Shown: one piece after another, positions 50,308-63,551 of the stretch
How positions within the stretch are numbered: the stretch's first letter is position 1
How the letters are laid out: each line of letters begins with the position of its first letter
Assembly: GCA_014904845.1 (NCBI GenBank)
Contig: MU119278.1
Coordinates: 130,780 to 194,779 of the forward strand
DNA: 64,000 bases
Origin: Acephala macrosclerotiorum
Lineage: Eukaryota; Ascomycota; Leotiomycetes; Helotiales; Mollisiaceae
Reading direction: 5' to 3'
Made by a program: the position numbers and the translations under genes
The notes under the pieces: generated by a model
What the model saw: only the letters and a program-made list of their open reading frames with translations
Database searches by the model: none
What the model was told of the DNA's origin: nothing

Positions 50308-52027
50308 TCCGATAATTATGTATTGAAAGATTATTGTATATATCGTTGCAAAAAGCAGGATGTGGGGACGAGGAGAAAGCGAAAGTTTTGATGAGGATCT
50401 AGTGCCGGTGCGGCTGAGGCAATGGGATTTTCGAAGCGTGAACCATGAGAGAGCTTCTATTTTGAGGTAGATAGAAGAAACGACTGTGGATGCCTTGGAC
50501 GACGAGTGAGGAATATTGAAATTCGATCAACGAGCTGAGTCCGTACGGCAGGATACGACAGGAAGAGGATGATCGACGTTGTGAATAAGACTTAGGCCAT
50601 AGTCGAACACGATGTTTCCACGGCTCGAGCTTGCGAAGCGAGTATTGGGAGAAACCCTACGGACTCGCACCAAGCTCTTTTCCCGTGCCAAAGAAGCGTG
50701 TCAATGGGCTGCATGGTAAGCCTTGCAGCCACAAACCCCGATACATGGCATGATCTCGAAGTGGGTATCACGTCTGTCAGGAGTTAGGACCAAAGCCGCT
50801 CAGCGTCCTTCACACGGCTGTGATCATCGCACACCGGACGTCCGTGGCCGACAAACGAGATGACGCTGATGAGAATGGTAAGGAGAACGGGATACCTTAC
50901 GGAGGAGCTTGGAGCATGTTTTTTTTCTTCAGCCTCGACGATAATCCGAATTGGATAGGGCAGCCTCGAGGTGAGATCTGCTTGGTCAGAGGCTCCGGCC
51001 ATAACCTGACGTGGCTTACTCTCCTGCACTTGTCACGCCGAGATGGAGGGGTGAGCCTGAGTGGAAAGGCTGCACCCCTCCACACCTTTCGAACGCCACC
51101 AGGAATCCACAGGAAGCTTAGGCCTGGTGGCAGCGCCGTTGGGATAAAATGTACTTGTACTGTACTGTGCTGCTAGGGCTGGCCATTGCAACCCCAGGCG
51201 GAGGCTATGGGAGCATTGAGCTCTGGGAGGAGTGTGAGCGAATACGACGTGTGGGGTGGAGCGCTCGGAATGTAGCGGAGGATCAGTGATCACCAGCAGG
51301 GACCATAGGGATCCAGAGTTCCAGCGCTCGTCGGTGGGTGTGGGTGTGGGTGTGAGTGTGGGTGTAGGCCAGGTAGCCAAGATTCCGTGCACCGACGCTG
51401 CATAAGTCCCCATGAACGCCCTTCCACACTGACGACCAGGCACCCCTTCACGGCACAGCACATTGAGCTGCAGGCTAGACGCTATTTTCAGAGCGGGGCT
51501 GGTCTGGGAGTGAGGCGCTGATCAGATCCGCAGATCTTCCTCCTTCAGCCTGTTTTCCTTATGGCCGGGGCTACTAGGCCATCACTAGACTCAGGGCACC
51601 TGCGCGCTATCGTCACGGACACTACATGGGAACAAGCGAGAGAAATAGGGGCAAGCGGACGGCGCGGCTCACGGCAACATGCATTTTGGTACGTCGTCAG
51701 CTGGAACTTGACTCGGGCAGCGCATATCGAAGGGTTGTCGTCGTATCGACGGCGGGTGCGTGAATAATGCACCTGTTGACGAAGAGGCACACGACTGAAA
51801 ATTCAGATCATTTCATTGATCAGAGATCGTAGCAACTTCATATACTATACTTGACAAAATTGTTTATGAAAACGCCCAAGTCTAATGAAAAGCAACCGCT
51901 ATTATTCCCAAACAAGCTGAAAATGTCAAGGATCGTCTTTTGTGAAAAGCAATGTCCCATTCTCCGGACCCCAAAACAGTCGAATCTAAGAAAATCGTAT
52001 ACAATCGCCGCCGGGCTACTACACCGC
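50308..52027. other. intergenic between AflR-like gene and PKS
   Basis: About 1.7 kb: the upstream region of the regulator and the 3' region of the PKS, both on the minus strand. It contains a GT-rich minisatellite near 51,334-51,367. No coding feature was found. Confidence 0.55.
51334..51367. repeat. GGTGTG minisatellite
   Basis: About six consecutive hexamers of GTGGGT/GTGAGT type. It is an imperfect run and likely polymorphic. Confidence 0.8.
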
Positions 52028-55000
52028 CTATGCAAGGACGGCTTCTCTAAGTATATCACCAAGGAGCTTGACCTGTTACAGTGGGTCAGCACGGAGGTCT
52101 CGGATGTTCAGGAGTGAGCTACTTACATATGGCTTTTTCATCATCGAGAAATGATTGCCTGGCATGTGTCGCGTAACAAATTTCTCCGAGTTGAGGTATT
52201 TGTCCCAGATGTTGGGACCGAAGTCTGTCCTGTTGTCTAACAGGAACTGCGCGTGACCGTATGGGAAGGGATCTGGTCTGGGGTCGGTAGGCAGCTTGCA
52301 GACGCCATCCTCGCACCAGATGGCAGTCACCTGAGGACTCTTCTTCGGATCAATCTTCTCTGCTGTGTAATTCGATAGAGCGTTGACAGACGCAGCGAAG
52401 TGAGGAAGGAGCCATTTCGGAAGTTTCGAGGCGTCGCCATCGCCGAGAAGGCCGATGGAGGCGAACCATCTGTGAAGAGAGGCGGGAAGAGGCTCGATGA
52501 TGTCAGGACATGGTGAATCGATGAGAATGAGCCTCTCAACTTCATCGCCATTCTTCGTCAGTTGGTTGACTGCCTCGAATGCAATGACTCCACCGGCACT
52601 CCAGCCAGCCAGGAGGTATGGGCCGGTTGGTTGGCGTCGCTTCATTTCTGTGATAAATGCTGTAGCCATGCCAATGACACCAACGTTGAACTCTTCTGGG
52701 ACCTTCATGTAAGGAGAGTTGAGACCCATCACAGCCACCTGAGGTGTGAGGTTTGGAATGTCGACGTAAGAAGTCGCAGATCCACCACCATCAGGAATGA
52801 GCCAGAGCTGTTTCGTGCATGTCTTCAAGCTACCTTGAAGTAGCACTGAACTCGCAAGTCGCGTGGGAGGGGCCCGAGATATTGTCGTGCTCACTTGCTT
52901 GGTGATGACAACTGGCGCAGGTGGAGGCGGCGCGACGACCTTCACAGGAGCGGGCGGTGGGGTGTCAAGGCCTAGCGATTTTCTGATCTCACCCATTGTT
53001 ACATTCGTGGTGAGGAGGTCGCCAGGCAGATCCACGTCGGTTGTCTCTCGAAGACGACCAAGAATGGTAAGACTCATCAATGAATCCATACCGAGGGTAG
53101 AGAGATCAACTGTATCAGGAATTTCTTCCGTGTCGACCCCCATCTCCTCTGCAATTGTGCTTCTGATGAGTTCAATCAGGCCGCCTTGGTCGCCAGTGCT
53201 CGTTGGCTTTTCATCATCCGAGGGATCTTCGAGTGGAGTCGTGACGTTGGAGTCAATCTCTTCAGGTGTGGACTCATTGCCAGATGTCGTGGAGGAAGTC
53301 TCAACCGAATCGATGGAGGCTGATCGGTCCGAGGCCTGCTCCGTCTCAAACTTGGACAAGAAGGTCTTGAATGCTCCAATGGTCGGGTAGTCGTTGAAAT
53401 CATGTGAAGCGATGTCAAGGTCCATCTCCTCTCGGATTCTTCCACTCACAGTCAAGGACATGAGCGAATCGACACCAAGATCTGCGAAGCCGATGTTATC
53501 AACAAGCTCTTCCATCTCGACGCCCACCTCTGTAGCCAAGATCTCAAGAACCTTGACTGTTACGGAGGGACCGCCTATCAACTTCTTGTTGACAGTTGCA
53601 ATGCTCGCCATGCTGACTTGCTCAGTCTTCTTCGCAGTCTTGGATGCAGCTGAAGGCTTGGATGCAGCTGAAGGCTTGGATGCAGCTGAAGGCTTGGGAG
53701 CTGCGATTTGTTGGCGGGCTGGGGCTGACTTCACAGCGCCAATGGCGGCGGCGCCAATAGGAGGCAGGAAAATGTTCAAGACCTTGCGTGGAATGCACTG
53801 GAACTTCAAGCCCATGACAGCGGCCACGACTCTGTCACCATCAAAGATGTAGACATCACCAGCTTTGACATTTGGCTCCGTGTCTTGCATCTTGACGTAA
53901 GAGCGGTAGTTCTTGTCGGCGGAAAGAGGTTCAGCAATCTTCCATGATTCCCAACCGTGTGAGATGTAGGCACTCTCACGGGTGTCGACCGCATCCGATG
54001 CATTAAGAATGAACCCAGAGATATGGGCCAAGCTGTCGATCCAGTATGGACTGCACTTGAAAGTGCCATCTTTTGGTGTCGTCTGGAACTTGATGGTTGC
54101 AGTTGCCTCGAAGTTCTTGCTGTCAAGAATGACCTGCTCCATTCCTCGGAATTTGGGATTGTAGTCGACCATGGCGGCAAACAACTTGTACGCGAGACCG
54201 CGTCCGATCTTGTGGGCTTCGCCTGTGATTTCAGCCGCCTTGAGCCAATCAATGCGAGATTGGATGAGGTAGGCTGTGCGTTTCCAATCCGAAAGATAAT
54301 CGTTGCTCTTTGCGAAGAAGATGTTGCAGACTGCATGCTCTGTCAAAGTCTTGCCAGAGCCGGTCGTCCATGTGAGATCTGCACGAGCAGCAGCGACATT
54401 GACCTTCGTAGTGAGAGTGAGGATGGTGGTTTTGCCTTCTTCTTGAGGAGCGATGAGTGGTTTGGTGACCTTCATGTTCGCTGCATCCATGACGAGATCG
54501 GTGACATCTGGTCTAATCAACTTGTAGGCATACTCGGCTGTGGTCATAGCCATGTCTGCATAGAGTGACTAGAATTATGTTAGTGATGTGACCAGCATAC
54601 GGGCGAGGAAAATACATACCGATGGAGTTAGGTACGAGCCGTTCACGACATGGCCGCTCACAACCTCACGAAGACCAGGCTTGGCGAGATCAGATTCAGT
54701 GACCACAGTTGCGACATCGCCTTCGATGGTTTCGCTGATAACTGAGTGGATTGAAGTTGTCGAGAGTTTTGGCACCGACTCCTTCTCTGCTTCGACGAAT
54801 CCTAAAGCAGGAAGCTTTCCTTTGGTCAAGCACCAATCTCCCTCGTATTGGATCCAGTAGTTCTTGTCATCGAAGCTGTAGGTGGGCAGATCTAGGAGCT
54901 GAACGCAGTCGTTGAAGTCTCGGTGGTATTCGTTCCAGTCGACGTTGAGGCCTGCAGTGTGCATTGTGCTCAAGCTGGAGGAGAGAGTCTTGTAAGGATT

Positions 55001-58000
55001 CTCGTTTCTGCGCAGTGTGGGTGCGATGAGCGTAGAGGGACCGAAAGTTGCCTTCACCATGCCAGAGCAAACTGGGTGGGGGCCAACTTCGATCCAGACA
55101 GTCTTGTTGTCGACGTTACCGGATTGCTGGGCAGACTGGAGACCTCCCAAGAAATCGACGGGGTTTCGGGCGTGGTTCCTAAGATACTCTGCATCGATAA
55201 CTTCGGGCTCGTTCAACATTCGGCCAAGGACCGATGAGATGAGAGGCACCTTCTCTTTGCCGAAGTGGACCGACTCAGCGAGTTTCTGGAACTCGTCGAG
55301 AATGGGGTCAACTTGACCGGAGTGGAAAGCGAAAGGCACCTTCAGCTGAGTACACTTGAAGCCTGCATCCTTGAGCAAGTCTGAAGTGACGGCCATCTCC
55401 TCGACGGCGCCGCTGAGCACGGTCTCTTTTGTGCCATTGATGCATGCGACGTTTAATGTAGATGAAGCGCTTCCGAGAGCTTCGGTGATAGAAGCAACTG
55501 AGCCTTGGACGGCAACCATGATGTGTGTGCCAGGGGTGCATTTCTCAAGCAAAAGTTCCGCTCTCTTGCCGACGAGGTAGATCACATCGCTTGCTGAAAG
55601 AATGCCAGAGACATTCAAAGCAGCATATTCACCAAGACTGTGTCCGAGGACAACTGAGGGTTTGATTCCCCAGGAGTCCCACAATCTGGCAACTGCCATC
55701 TCGAGGCATACAACTCCGATTTGAACGATGACGGGCGACAAGCTAGCAACATCTTCGACGCTGCCGTCTATCAAGGGGAGGAAGGATGGAAAGCCATGGA
55801 TTGTTGCGATGCTGTCGAACTCGTCGATGGTGTCTCTGAAGAGCGTTGAGTTCGCGTAGAAATCCTTGCCCAATGACGCATAGTGCGATCCTTGGCCAGT
55901 GAAAAGGAAAGCAACCTTTGGTGGTTCGGGAAGGACTGGTTCTACCTTCTCGCTCAACTTGGACTTGAGACCAGCCTTGACTTGATCGATGTCGGATGCA
56001 GTGACTGATATCCGCCAGTTGTGTTGGATTTTGCGAGCAGTAGTGGTGTAGGCTAAGTCGGCGATCGAGGTGGTGGGGTTTTCCTCAAGGTAGGCGATGT
56101 ACCGCTCAGCATTTCTGATCATGGCAGACTTGGATTTGGCGGTGACAGTGACAACGTGGGTTGAGCGGGGATCGATGGCTATTCTTGATTCCGAGGGCCC
56201 TTCTTCCAGCAACAGTCCAGTGTTCCCACCAGCAGCGCTAAAGTTGTTAACGAAGATGCGTCGGGGGACACCGGCTCTCTTCCGAAGAGGAGTTTTGTGG
56301 AAGGCGATGTGAACATTGCGCTCGGCAAGATCCTTGGGGAAGCCCTTGTTGATGGTGCCCTTGATTCCCACATGTGGAGGGATGGCATTCTTTCGCAGCA
56401 TCATCAAGACTTTGATCAATGCAGTGACACCTGATGCGGCCTCACCATGTCCAACGTTGGCCTTCACAGCGCCCAGGAACAATGGCTGTTCAGCAGTCCT
56501 CTTGCGGTCAGCGGGAGCAAAGACATTGGTCACGGACTTCATCTCTGTTCCGTCTCCTGCTTGTGTTCCAGTGCCGTGCATTTCAACGTAATCTATATCG
56601 AGGGCATCAACACCAGCTTTGTCCAGAATGGCTTTGTAGAGGATCTCCTGGGTTCCGCCGTGAGGATGGGTGATAGAGATAGCGTCGGCTGAGTGATTTG
56701 TAGCAGTCGCAAGGATCACCGCGAGAACGTTATCCTTCTCAGCGAGCGCATCGTCTAGTCTCTTGACAATGACAGTTCCGACACCATCAGCTCGGCAGTA
56801 TCCATCAGCGTCATTGTCGAAAGTTGCACAGGGGCCCTTCTTGGACAAGAATTGACCTCGAGAGAGACCGGCGAAAATGTCCGAGTTGGTCATGCACGAG
56901 AGACCACCAACGATGGCGGTGTCACAGTCTCCAGCAACAAGAGATGTGCACGCTAACTGCATTGCAGCAGCACTCGACGAGCAAGCAGTGTCAATGTTGA
57001 AAGAGGGTCCAGAGAACCCAAAGTGGTAGTTGATGCGCCCTGGGCCAAATGCTCTGACACCGCCGGTGATGAAATATGTATCGACTTCTTGAGCCGCGTT
57101 GATCTCTCGCCAATCATCAGAAGTTTGCCCATAGAAAGTACCGATGCGGTCCAGCTTTGTCGAGCGTGTTCGGTTAGGAACGTATCCGGACATCTCAAGA
57201 GCCTCGTAGGCTGTGGAAAGGGCCATTCTCTGCATGGGGTCTGTTTGGAACGCCTCACGAGGAGACATGTTGAAGAATCGGGGGTCAAAGAGACCTGGGT
57301 TCTCGATCCAGCATCCGTATGGTGTGTGACTGGTATTCGTCTTCTTTCCTGTAGGATCGTAATGCGTTTCGGCGTTGAATCGATCTTTTGGAACAACGCG
57401 GTGCACGTCCAATCCCTTCTCGAGAAGCTCCCACAGCTTCTCGTGGCTTGCAGCATCTGGGAATCTGCCGGCCATACCAACAATTGCGAGCTTGACGGGT
57501 CCATTGGACTCGCTCTTTGGCGAGGAATTGTCCTGTTTCGCCGCTGTAAGTGGTCGTCTGAGGATGACCTCAAGGTCTGTCTGGGCCTTGAGCATCGATG
57601 AGAGGCTGCTGGCAGCTTTTGTTGGGCCGTAAGGAATGACGAGGCATTTTGACCCCTTGAACTCCTGAGCCTTGACGACACATGCGTGCACCACCTTCTG
57701 GAACTCAAGCTTCTCGGTCAAGATGTCTCTCAGGATGGCCTGGATGAGCGAGATGGAGGTTTTCTCGGAATACCACGTGCCAGTCGCACAGGACAGGAGG
57801 GGAAATCTTGGGACGAGATCGCCAAGAACTTTTTGGACTTGCGAGCTTGCCAGGCGCAAGATCTTCTCGGCATTGAAGCTCGAGAAAAGATGCGGGGCAT
57901 GATATGGTCCATGGACAGGGATGGACATCGGCTTGGTGTCGAAAGCATCGGTGCCGAACAAAGTCTTCAGGGTAGCAGGTGGTCCGCTGATGGCGATGCT

Positions 58001-58736
58001 GGTGGCGGTAGTTGCACTGACAAATGCTTGACTCGCCATTGGAATTTTCTGTGAAGGTCAATAAAAGTGGACCCATGCGATGCGATCAATTAACTCACGT
58101 TCTCTTTATGGAAGTCGTTGAGAATCGAGCTCGTCTCCGCTTCCTCTAACGCAGGTAAAACATATGTCCAGCTTTGCGAGATTTCGGCATCACCCTGTAA
58201 ACGGTCGGCTAGCGCAGCAACATATGCTCCAGTTCGAAATGCCATCAAAACAACTTGTACTGCGACCGGCACGAGTGCTGATAGAGATGGGGCCGACGAA
58301 ATCGCAGCAGCAGCGAAAAGACCTGTGCACAGACCAACTAAGCTGGTTTCGTCTGGTCTCGTTGTATCCTCGTGCATCTTCTCTGCACAGCTTTGATTCT
58401 AATGTTAGCTATATTTCTTGAACGAATTTGCAAGGCGACTTACTCGATGTAATGTGCGAGCTGTGTGATACACAGTAAGGCACTGTCCACGGCGGCATTT
58501 TTGATGTCTCTCGCATGGTATTTGTCGTTCAAGTCCTTGATGGACGAAAAATGAGGTACTCTTCGTCTTTCGATGGCAGACAATTGGTCCACCTCTGCCC
58601 TCAACGCGGTGCCGACTCGGTCGAAAAACGATTGTGTTAATATACTTGGATCCCCAGACTTGAAGAAGTCCGCTAAAAATCCGTGTATGTCCAATGTTTG
58701 GTCTCCGAAGAGGAGAAATGCCATTTTCTCCGCCAT
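52028..58736 (-). CDS. PKS1: non-reducing polyketide synthase for DHN melanin (SAT-KS-AT-PT-ACP-ACP-TE)
   Basis: Five exons on the minus strand, 58,736-58,444, 58,390-58,099, 58,048-54,620, 54,568-52,127 and 52,072-52,028, give 2,166 aa, a normal size for this family. The domains in order are a starter-unit transacylase with Cys119 in GLCTG; a ketosynthase (from about residue 360) with Cys551 in DTACSSS and MHGTGTQAGDGTE and NVGHGEAASG for the His; an acyltransferase with Ser999 in GHSLGEY; a product-template domain with His1328 (VSGHVVNG) and Asp1516 (YWIDSLAH); two acyl carriers with Ser1706 and Ser1834, both in a DSLMSL context; and a thioesterase/Claisen cyclase with Ser1995 (GWSAGG) and His2144 (GNHFSMM). 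All catalytic residues are present. In the family the product is a tetrahydroxynaphthalene-type precursor from acetyl and malonyl units. The final 15-codon exon is needed to complete the C-terminus. The first ATG is 58,736. Confidence 0.96.
53644..53697. repeat. 18-bp tandem repeat x3 in the PKS linker
   Basis: GATGCAGCTGAAGGCTTG occurs three times in a row. It encodes a repeated Ser-Ala-Ala-Ser-Lys-Pro unit in the PT-ACP1 linker of the PKS. The in-frame unit length makes copy-number variation harmless to the frame. Confidence 0.9.
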
Positions 58737-60328
58737 CTTGGAGTTGAGCAATGAATGCTCTTTGTGTTAGGGCGAGCTCAAAAGCTCTTTCGGGGTCCCT
58801 TCAAGTCTATATCAACCAAATGAACGAGCGGGGGGTTGAAACAAAGTATTGGATTATGAGACTCATGAGACGTTCTCAGATATCATTGCACTGTTAAAGA
58901 TGTTTCTTCAGCAATTCTTTGAGACAACAGCTGGTACCTATAGTGCTTGAGCGCCCAGATATGACAGGTTGTCTCACCTCGAGACTCCGTCCAAAGATAG
59001 TGTCCGTTCAATCTCTCGCGTCGGACATCGATAACCGAGCCGCTTATGGCACGATCACTGCTTGCGAAGGGTGGCTGGTACATCATGCTTTCTCAGCCTT
59101 CAGGTCTCGTATTGAGTGGACTCTCGCATCCCTTGATCCGATGGGTGGCTCCGCTGCTAATTGGTAATTCTTGCAGTGTAATGAAACCTGCTCACATAAT
59201 GGCAGGCTGAAGAAGGTTACTGCTTTTCGGCGCAGCTTAGGAGCAGGCCGCTTGGCCCTCGCGATCCGTGGTTAGGCTCATTGGTATCCAAGTCCGGCGG
59301 ACATCCCCACGAACACCTTAGCACTGCCTCTCTGGCTACCCTTTCCCGATAAACGATCATGTCATTAGTCGAACATTCCATTTTGAGGTCTTTGAAAAGC
59401 TGAGATCATGACTGTGTGGATGCGCTGCCCGAATCTGGGGATTGGTATTTCCGGTGGCGACCAATTTGGACCGTAAGCCGCAGAGGGGCTCCGCCAAAGA
59501 TGAGCCCCGAATCCCTTGTCCGATGCTCTGTTGGCATATGATAATTTCTGAGACATACACGTGTAAGCTCTCAAGAGCTGTCAACTCAAATCGTTGGTCG
59601 TGAGGAGAGTGTGGACTCAGCAGAGCTGCAGCGATGAAACAAAAGATGCGCATTGACGATCAACCAGAACTTCAGAAATTCGTCATCGAGGAAGTATTCG
59701 CCCGTAGAAGGAAAAGTGATATTTAAAAATTTGAAGTATATCAATGATGCCTCCGACCTGTACTTCCTTGGTGTGCAAACCGATCTTCATTTCAGAATTT
59801 GATGATATTCCCAGTCCCAACCCCATTCTCGTCGCGTGCAGAGATCTCAACGCGTGCCCCTCAGCCAATGCCAACAATCGCTTGAGACACACGTGTCCTC
59901 GTGTTGCTTCACGTGAAGTTTATGATGTTTTGATGAGGCAGGATCCGAAGTTGTTAGCAGATCAGTTGTCACAGATGCACGTACGAAGGCAGTGGGAAGT
60001 TTCTTACATTGTGCCTCAATTTTGACTTTTACGCTAGCTGAGCTTCCACCCCTGCCGCTAACCGCAAACTGATTAGATCCGGAGTCATTAGGCTTAAGTA
60101 TTAACGACCGACGAGATCTCAAAAACAACTTCATTGCTACAACCACAAGAATAAAAATTAAGGACTCCACGCAACCAATCTCGAGTATCAACATGTTTTC
60201 CAAATCATCGCTCAAAGACAAAATGCTGACGAATGTAACCAGGTCACCATATTGTATCGCTGTTTTGTACCGGGACAAGAACCATTTCAGAATCCGCACC
60301 CCTCTTCTCACAAACTGCTTCAGCATCC
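58737..60328. other. intergenic upstream of the PKS
   Basis: About 1.6 kb between the PKS start and the 3' end of the oxidase gene. It holds the PKS promoter. The immediate leader (58,740-58,800) contains TATATAG-like text about 70-80 bp upstream of the start (near 58,808-58,815 on the minus strand), a weak TATA candidate. No gene was recognised. Confidence 0.5.
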
Positions 60329-62495
60329 TCACAGGCCGTAGCCATCAATGGCGAAGTCAGCGGCGCGTCTGGCAAGTTTGCTGCTGCGCTTGTCACGCTT
60401 CATGGCGGCGACCTGAGGCATGCTTCTCTTGGAGACGACCGCACTAGAATCGGGTCAGCCAACGCTACCAATGCATGTCTCGGGAATTAAAATGCTTACC
60501 CTGGGTCTGGATAAAGAGGCTGGGTATTAGCGCCGGTCAGGTCAGTGTAGTTAGCTGTATTTCCAGCCGCGTTTCCAGCAGTTGGGATTCCTTGGGCTTG
60601 GCAGTTTGCCAAGGAATCAGGTGGAATCGGCAAACCAGCAAGCTCCTGAGGAGCTTCAATGATGGTTGCAATGAGGCCCATAACCACATGCCATTCGATG
60701 TGGCAATGGAACAGCCAAACGCCTGGATTCTCGGCCTGGAAGCGGATCACAGCATAGCTTCCAGCGTTGACAGCAAGGGTATCACGTTTTGGAGGGACGG
60801 CTGGAAAGTTCCTAAGTCCGAAGTCAGTATATTTTCATACATTTCCAAGAAAAAGTTTCTCACCTGCCGTGTCCGGTGTAGACACCCTTGCCAGATGCGG
60901 GCCGTTCGCAGACTTGGAACTGATGGCCGTGCAGATGGAAGGGGTGGATGGCAGCATCAAGGTTGTTTACCACGATCTGTACGATATCGCCCTTGTTGAC
61001 CACGAACGGATTGACGTCTCCGTAGATGGCGGGGTTGGTGTTAGATGACCCGGTGGTGAATGCAGTGAAAAGACTTGGAACCTTCTGGCTGATGTAGGTG
61101 TTGTTGTTGAAGTACGCTCTTAACTTCTGTCAGATTGCAAATATGTTGTCAAGGGCATGAGACTCACCTGGGAATTCCATTGTTATCAAGTCCAAAGTTG
61201 AAGTTCAACGTGATATCCTTATCAACCACGTCGCGCTCGCCAAGGAGAGGCTGATTGTCCAATGCGACGAGGGTTGCGTCATTTTGAATATCCCACTCGG
61301 GTACGACGAAAGCGGGAGGAGCACCCTTTGATGCATCGTACTCAATTACTCCGGTTATGTTGAATGGCCACACATTGGTGGATCCTCCAGTGGCATAATC
61401 CCGGTTCATGTCAAGTGACGCCAAGAATTCATAGTTTCTCCTAACCGATGTTTGCGCAATCAAAAGAAATTCGTATCTTTGAGCAGGTGCAACCCGGATT
61501 TGATACGCATCATGCTCCTGTACGTAAGATCCGTCAATCGAGATGAGATGCATTGTATGAGAGTCAAATTGAAGCATCACAGCTGCGAAAGCTGCGACGC
61601 TGATGACTCTGACCCTGTACGTTTTGCCTGCCTGGAAATTCATCGAGGTGGTTGAGATTGTGTCATTCACCAGGAGTGCATCTGGGAACGGTGGCAGAAA
61701 GTGCGTGTTGGTCGTAACGAGCATTTGATCGATCAATGTAGGAACCGGTGTGTGGTACCAATCTGAAACCGTGAAAACAAACTCTTCGTCATACTTCCCC
61801 GCATAGGGATCGTTTGGATCATGCACAATCAAAGGACCTGCGCAAGTCAACATCGAGGCTCGTCATCGACCGAATCTTGCATGTCACGGGAATGGGGCGT
61901 GCATGTCACGGGAATGGGGCGTGCACGTACCTCGCAAGCCATCGGGATACTGTCCCATATTGTGGGAATGATACCAGTAAGTTCCTGGCGCATCGAGCTA
62001 GTCAAATCAGTTAGAAGTTGTTTGGGATTGCACTTCCAAGAATATATTACATGGAAGGTGTACGTGAGGCTACCTCCTGGCTGGATGGGGCATTGTGTCA
62101 CCTGATTAGAGGTTAGTATTTCATATTCATATCTTGGGACGAGCCTGATGTACTGACCCCAGTAGGGCCATCCATAACCTGCGTTCCAAATTGGTTCAGA
62201 CCATGGAAGTGTATGCCGGTTGATTGAGTACCCAAGTTATTGGTTACTTGAACCACAATTGTGTCGCCCACAGTCCCCTCGATCGTGGGACATGGCCATT
62301 GCCCGTTTATCCCAATCACTTGTCTACACAAATTGAAGTTAATATAAAACCAGAGTTGTTTCCAAACGGCTCTTACCGGGTAAAGTTGTCCGGTGCGGCT
62401 TCGACGAAGTCGATGCTCCAGTTGTATGTAATTGTTGCGCAAGTAGCGAGAGAGGCCGACAAGGCAAGGGAAAGGAAAGTTGTTAACGACTGCAT
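60329..62495 (-). CDS. secreted multicopper oxidase (laccase/Fet3/Abr1-like)
   Basis: Eight exons on the minus strand: 62,495-62,377, 62,323-62,158, 62,101-62,051, 61,997-61,931, 61,837-61,168, 61,118-60,864, 60,811-60,500 and 60,443-60,329. They give 584 aa. A signal peptide ([20 protein letters not shown]) is followed by three cupredoxin domains. Copper ligands are complete: His78 and His80 (HFHG), His122 and His124 (WYHSHNMGQ), His416, His419 and His421 (HPFHLHG), and the HCHIEWH motif with His478, Cys479, His480, His484. The axial position (residue 489) is Leu. HCHIEWH with MGL and YPDGLRGPLIV resemble Fet3 and Abr1-type oxidases more than basidiomycete laccases. No C-terminal transmembrane segment is present, so it is probably soluble and extracellular or wall-bound. 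Its likely role is oxidation of DHN in melanin polymerisation; ferroxidase or other phenol oxidation are alternatives. The C-terminus is basic ([12 protein letters not shown]). Confidence 0.93.
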
Positions 62496-63551
62496 GTTGA
62501 ACGAGATCAACAATTATGGATTAGGTATTAGATGCTAGAGCAACTGAATGAAAATTGCCTCGAACTACCTCGTTACGATCTGGGCCTGGAGGTCTTTATC
62601 AGATGCTCCCCTGCCTGCTCTCGGGCAATGATCCAATCTTATCGTCATATTCTTTCTGGCGGTGCTAGGTTTTCCCGAACCGTGGCTTTCTCCTATCTGA
62701 CTATTGAACGTCCCATCTAAGCGTTGGCATTTCCACCTGGGCCACTGGGAGGTGTGCGGAAGAGCTTGTGGTGTGTATACGAACTCCAAGATCCTGGGAT
62801 CCAAGCCTCGTTTGATGTCCAACCATACACAGTGCGGAGAGACCAATATAGCCCGCATATCCCCCATACATGGCTTATGCGAGGCAGAAACCCGTTAAAA
62901 TGAAAAAATAATTATCTCATCTGATTGCCCTTTCTAGAACGAACCCTTTCCGAAAGGCATCTCAGCCTTCCTAGCGCTGATCCGTCGCTTGCTAACCGTT
63001 GTCATTTGCTGATCAAAAGTGGTGGCGGCCAGGGTGCGGTCAGGACGTGCTGCAGCGCTCGGTGCTGAGGACCCTGGGAGCTGCTGCACGTCTCGGTGAT
63101 GCACGATTCGGGGCTTTTCTGGCTGAAATGAACTGATCGAGGCAGGGCTGGCTCATGCACTGCGGGAAACCCAACAGAGCCTTGTGCTCACTAAATGCAC
63201 CCAGAAACATTATAATTTCGACCGGACAGGATTCGTGATGCTTGATGACGCTCCTTCGAGGTTCGCGAGTCCCGCCCAATAGGAGCCGAATCAAGGCCGG
63301 TAACCCTGCGAATGCCGATCAGCCTTGAGGATCACATTGCTGCGAATAATCTGTACGCTGCGAACGTTACCAAACGTCCAGCGCAGGAGCCGCGCGTCGT
63401 CAGTGCAGTGTCCGGTAGAGGGCTGGGGAAACATCGAAAGAGTATATTACCTTCGCGGTAATCTCCCACATTTGGACCATCTCAATAAGGATAATTACTT
63501 TCTGATATCGACGTCGTCACGAGATAAAATTTACTACTCCACACTATCATC
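62496..63551. other. divergent intergenic region, oxidase and CFEM genes
   Basis: About 1.06 kb separates the starts of two secreted-protein genes on opposite strands, so it probably acts as a shared promoter region. An AATAAGGATAATTACTT stretch lies near 63,486. No gene was recognised within it. Confidence 0.55.

Noticed and set aside
57023..57601. 192-codon + frame inside the PKS
   Set aside because: It is antisense to the ketosynthase exon, which has all its catalytic motifs.
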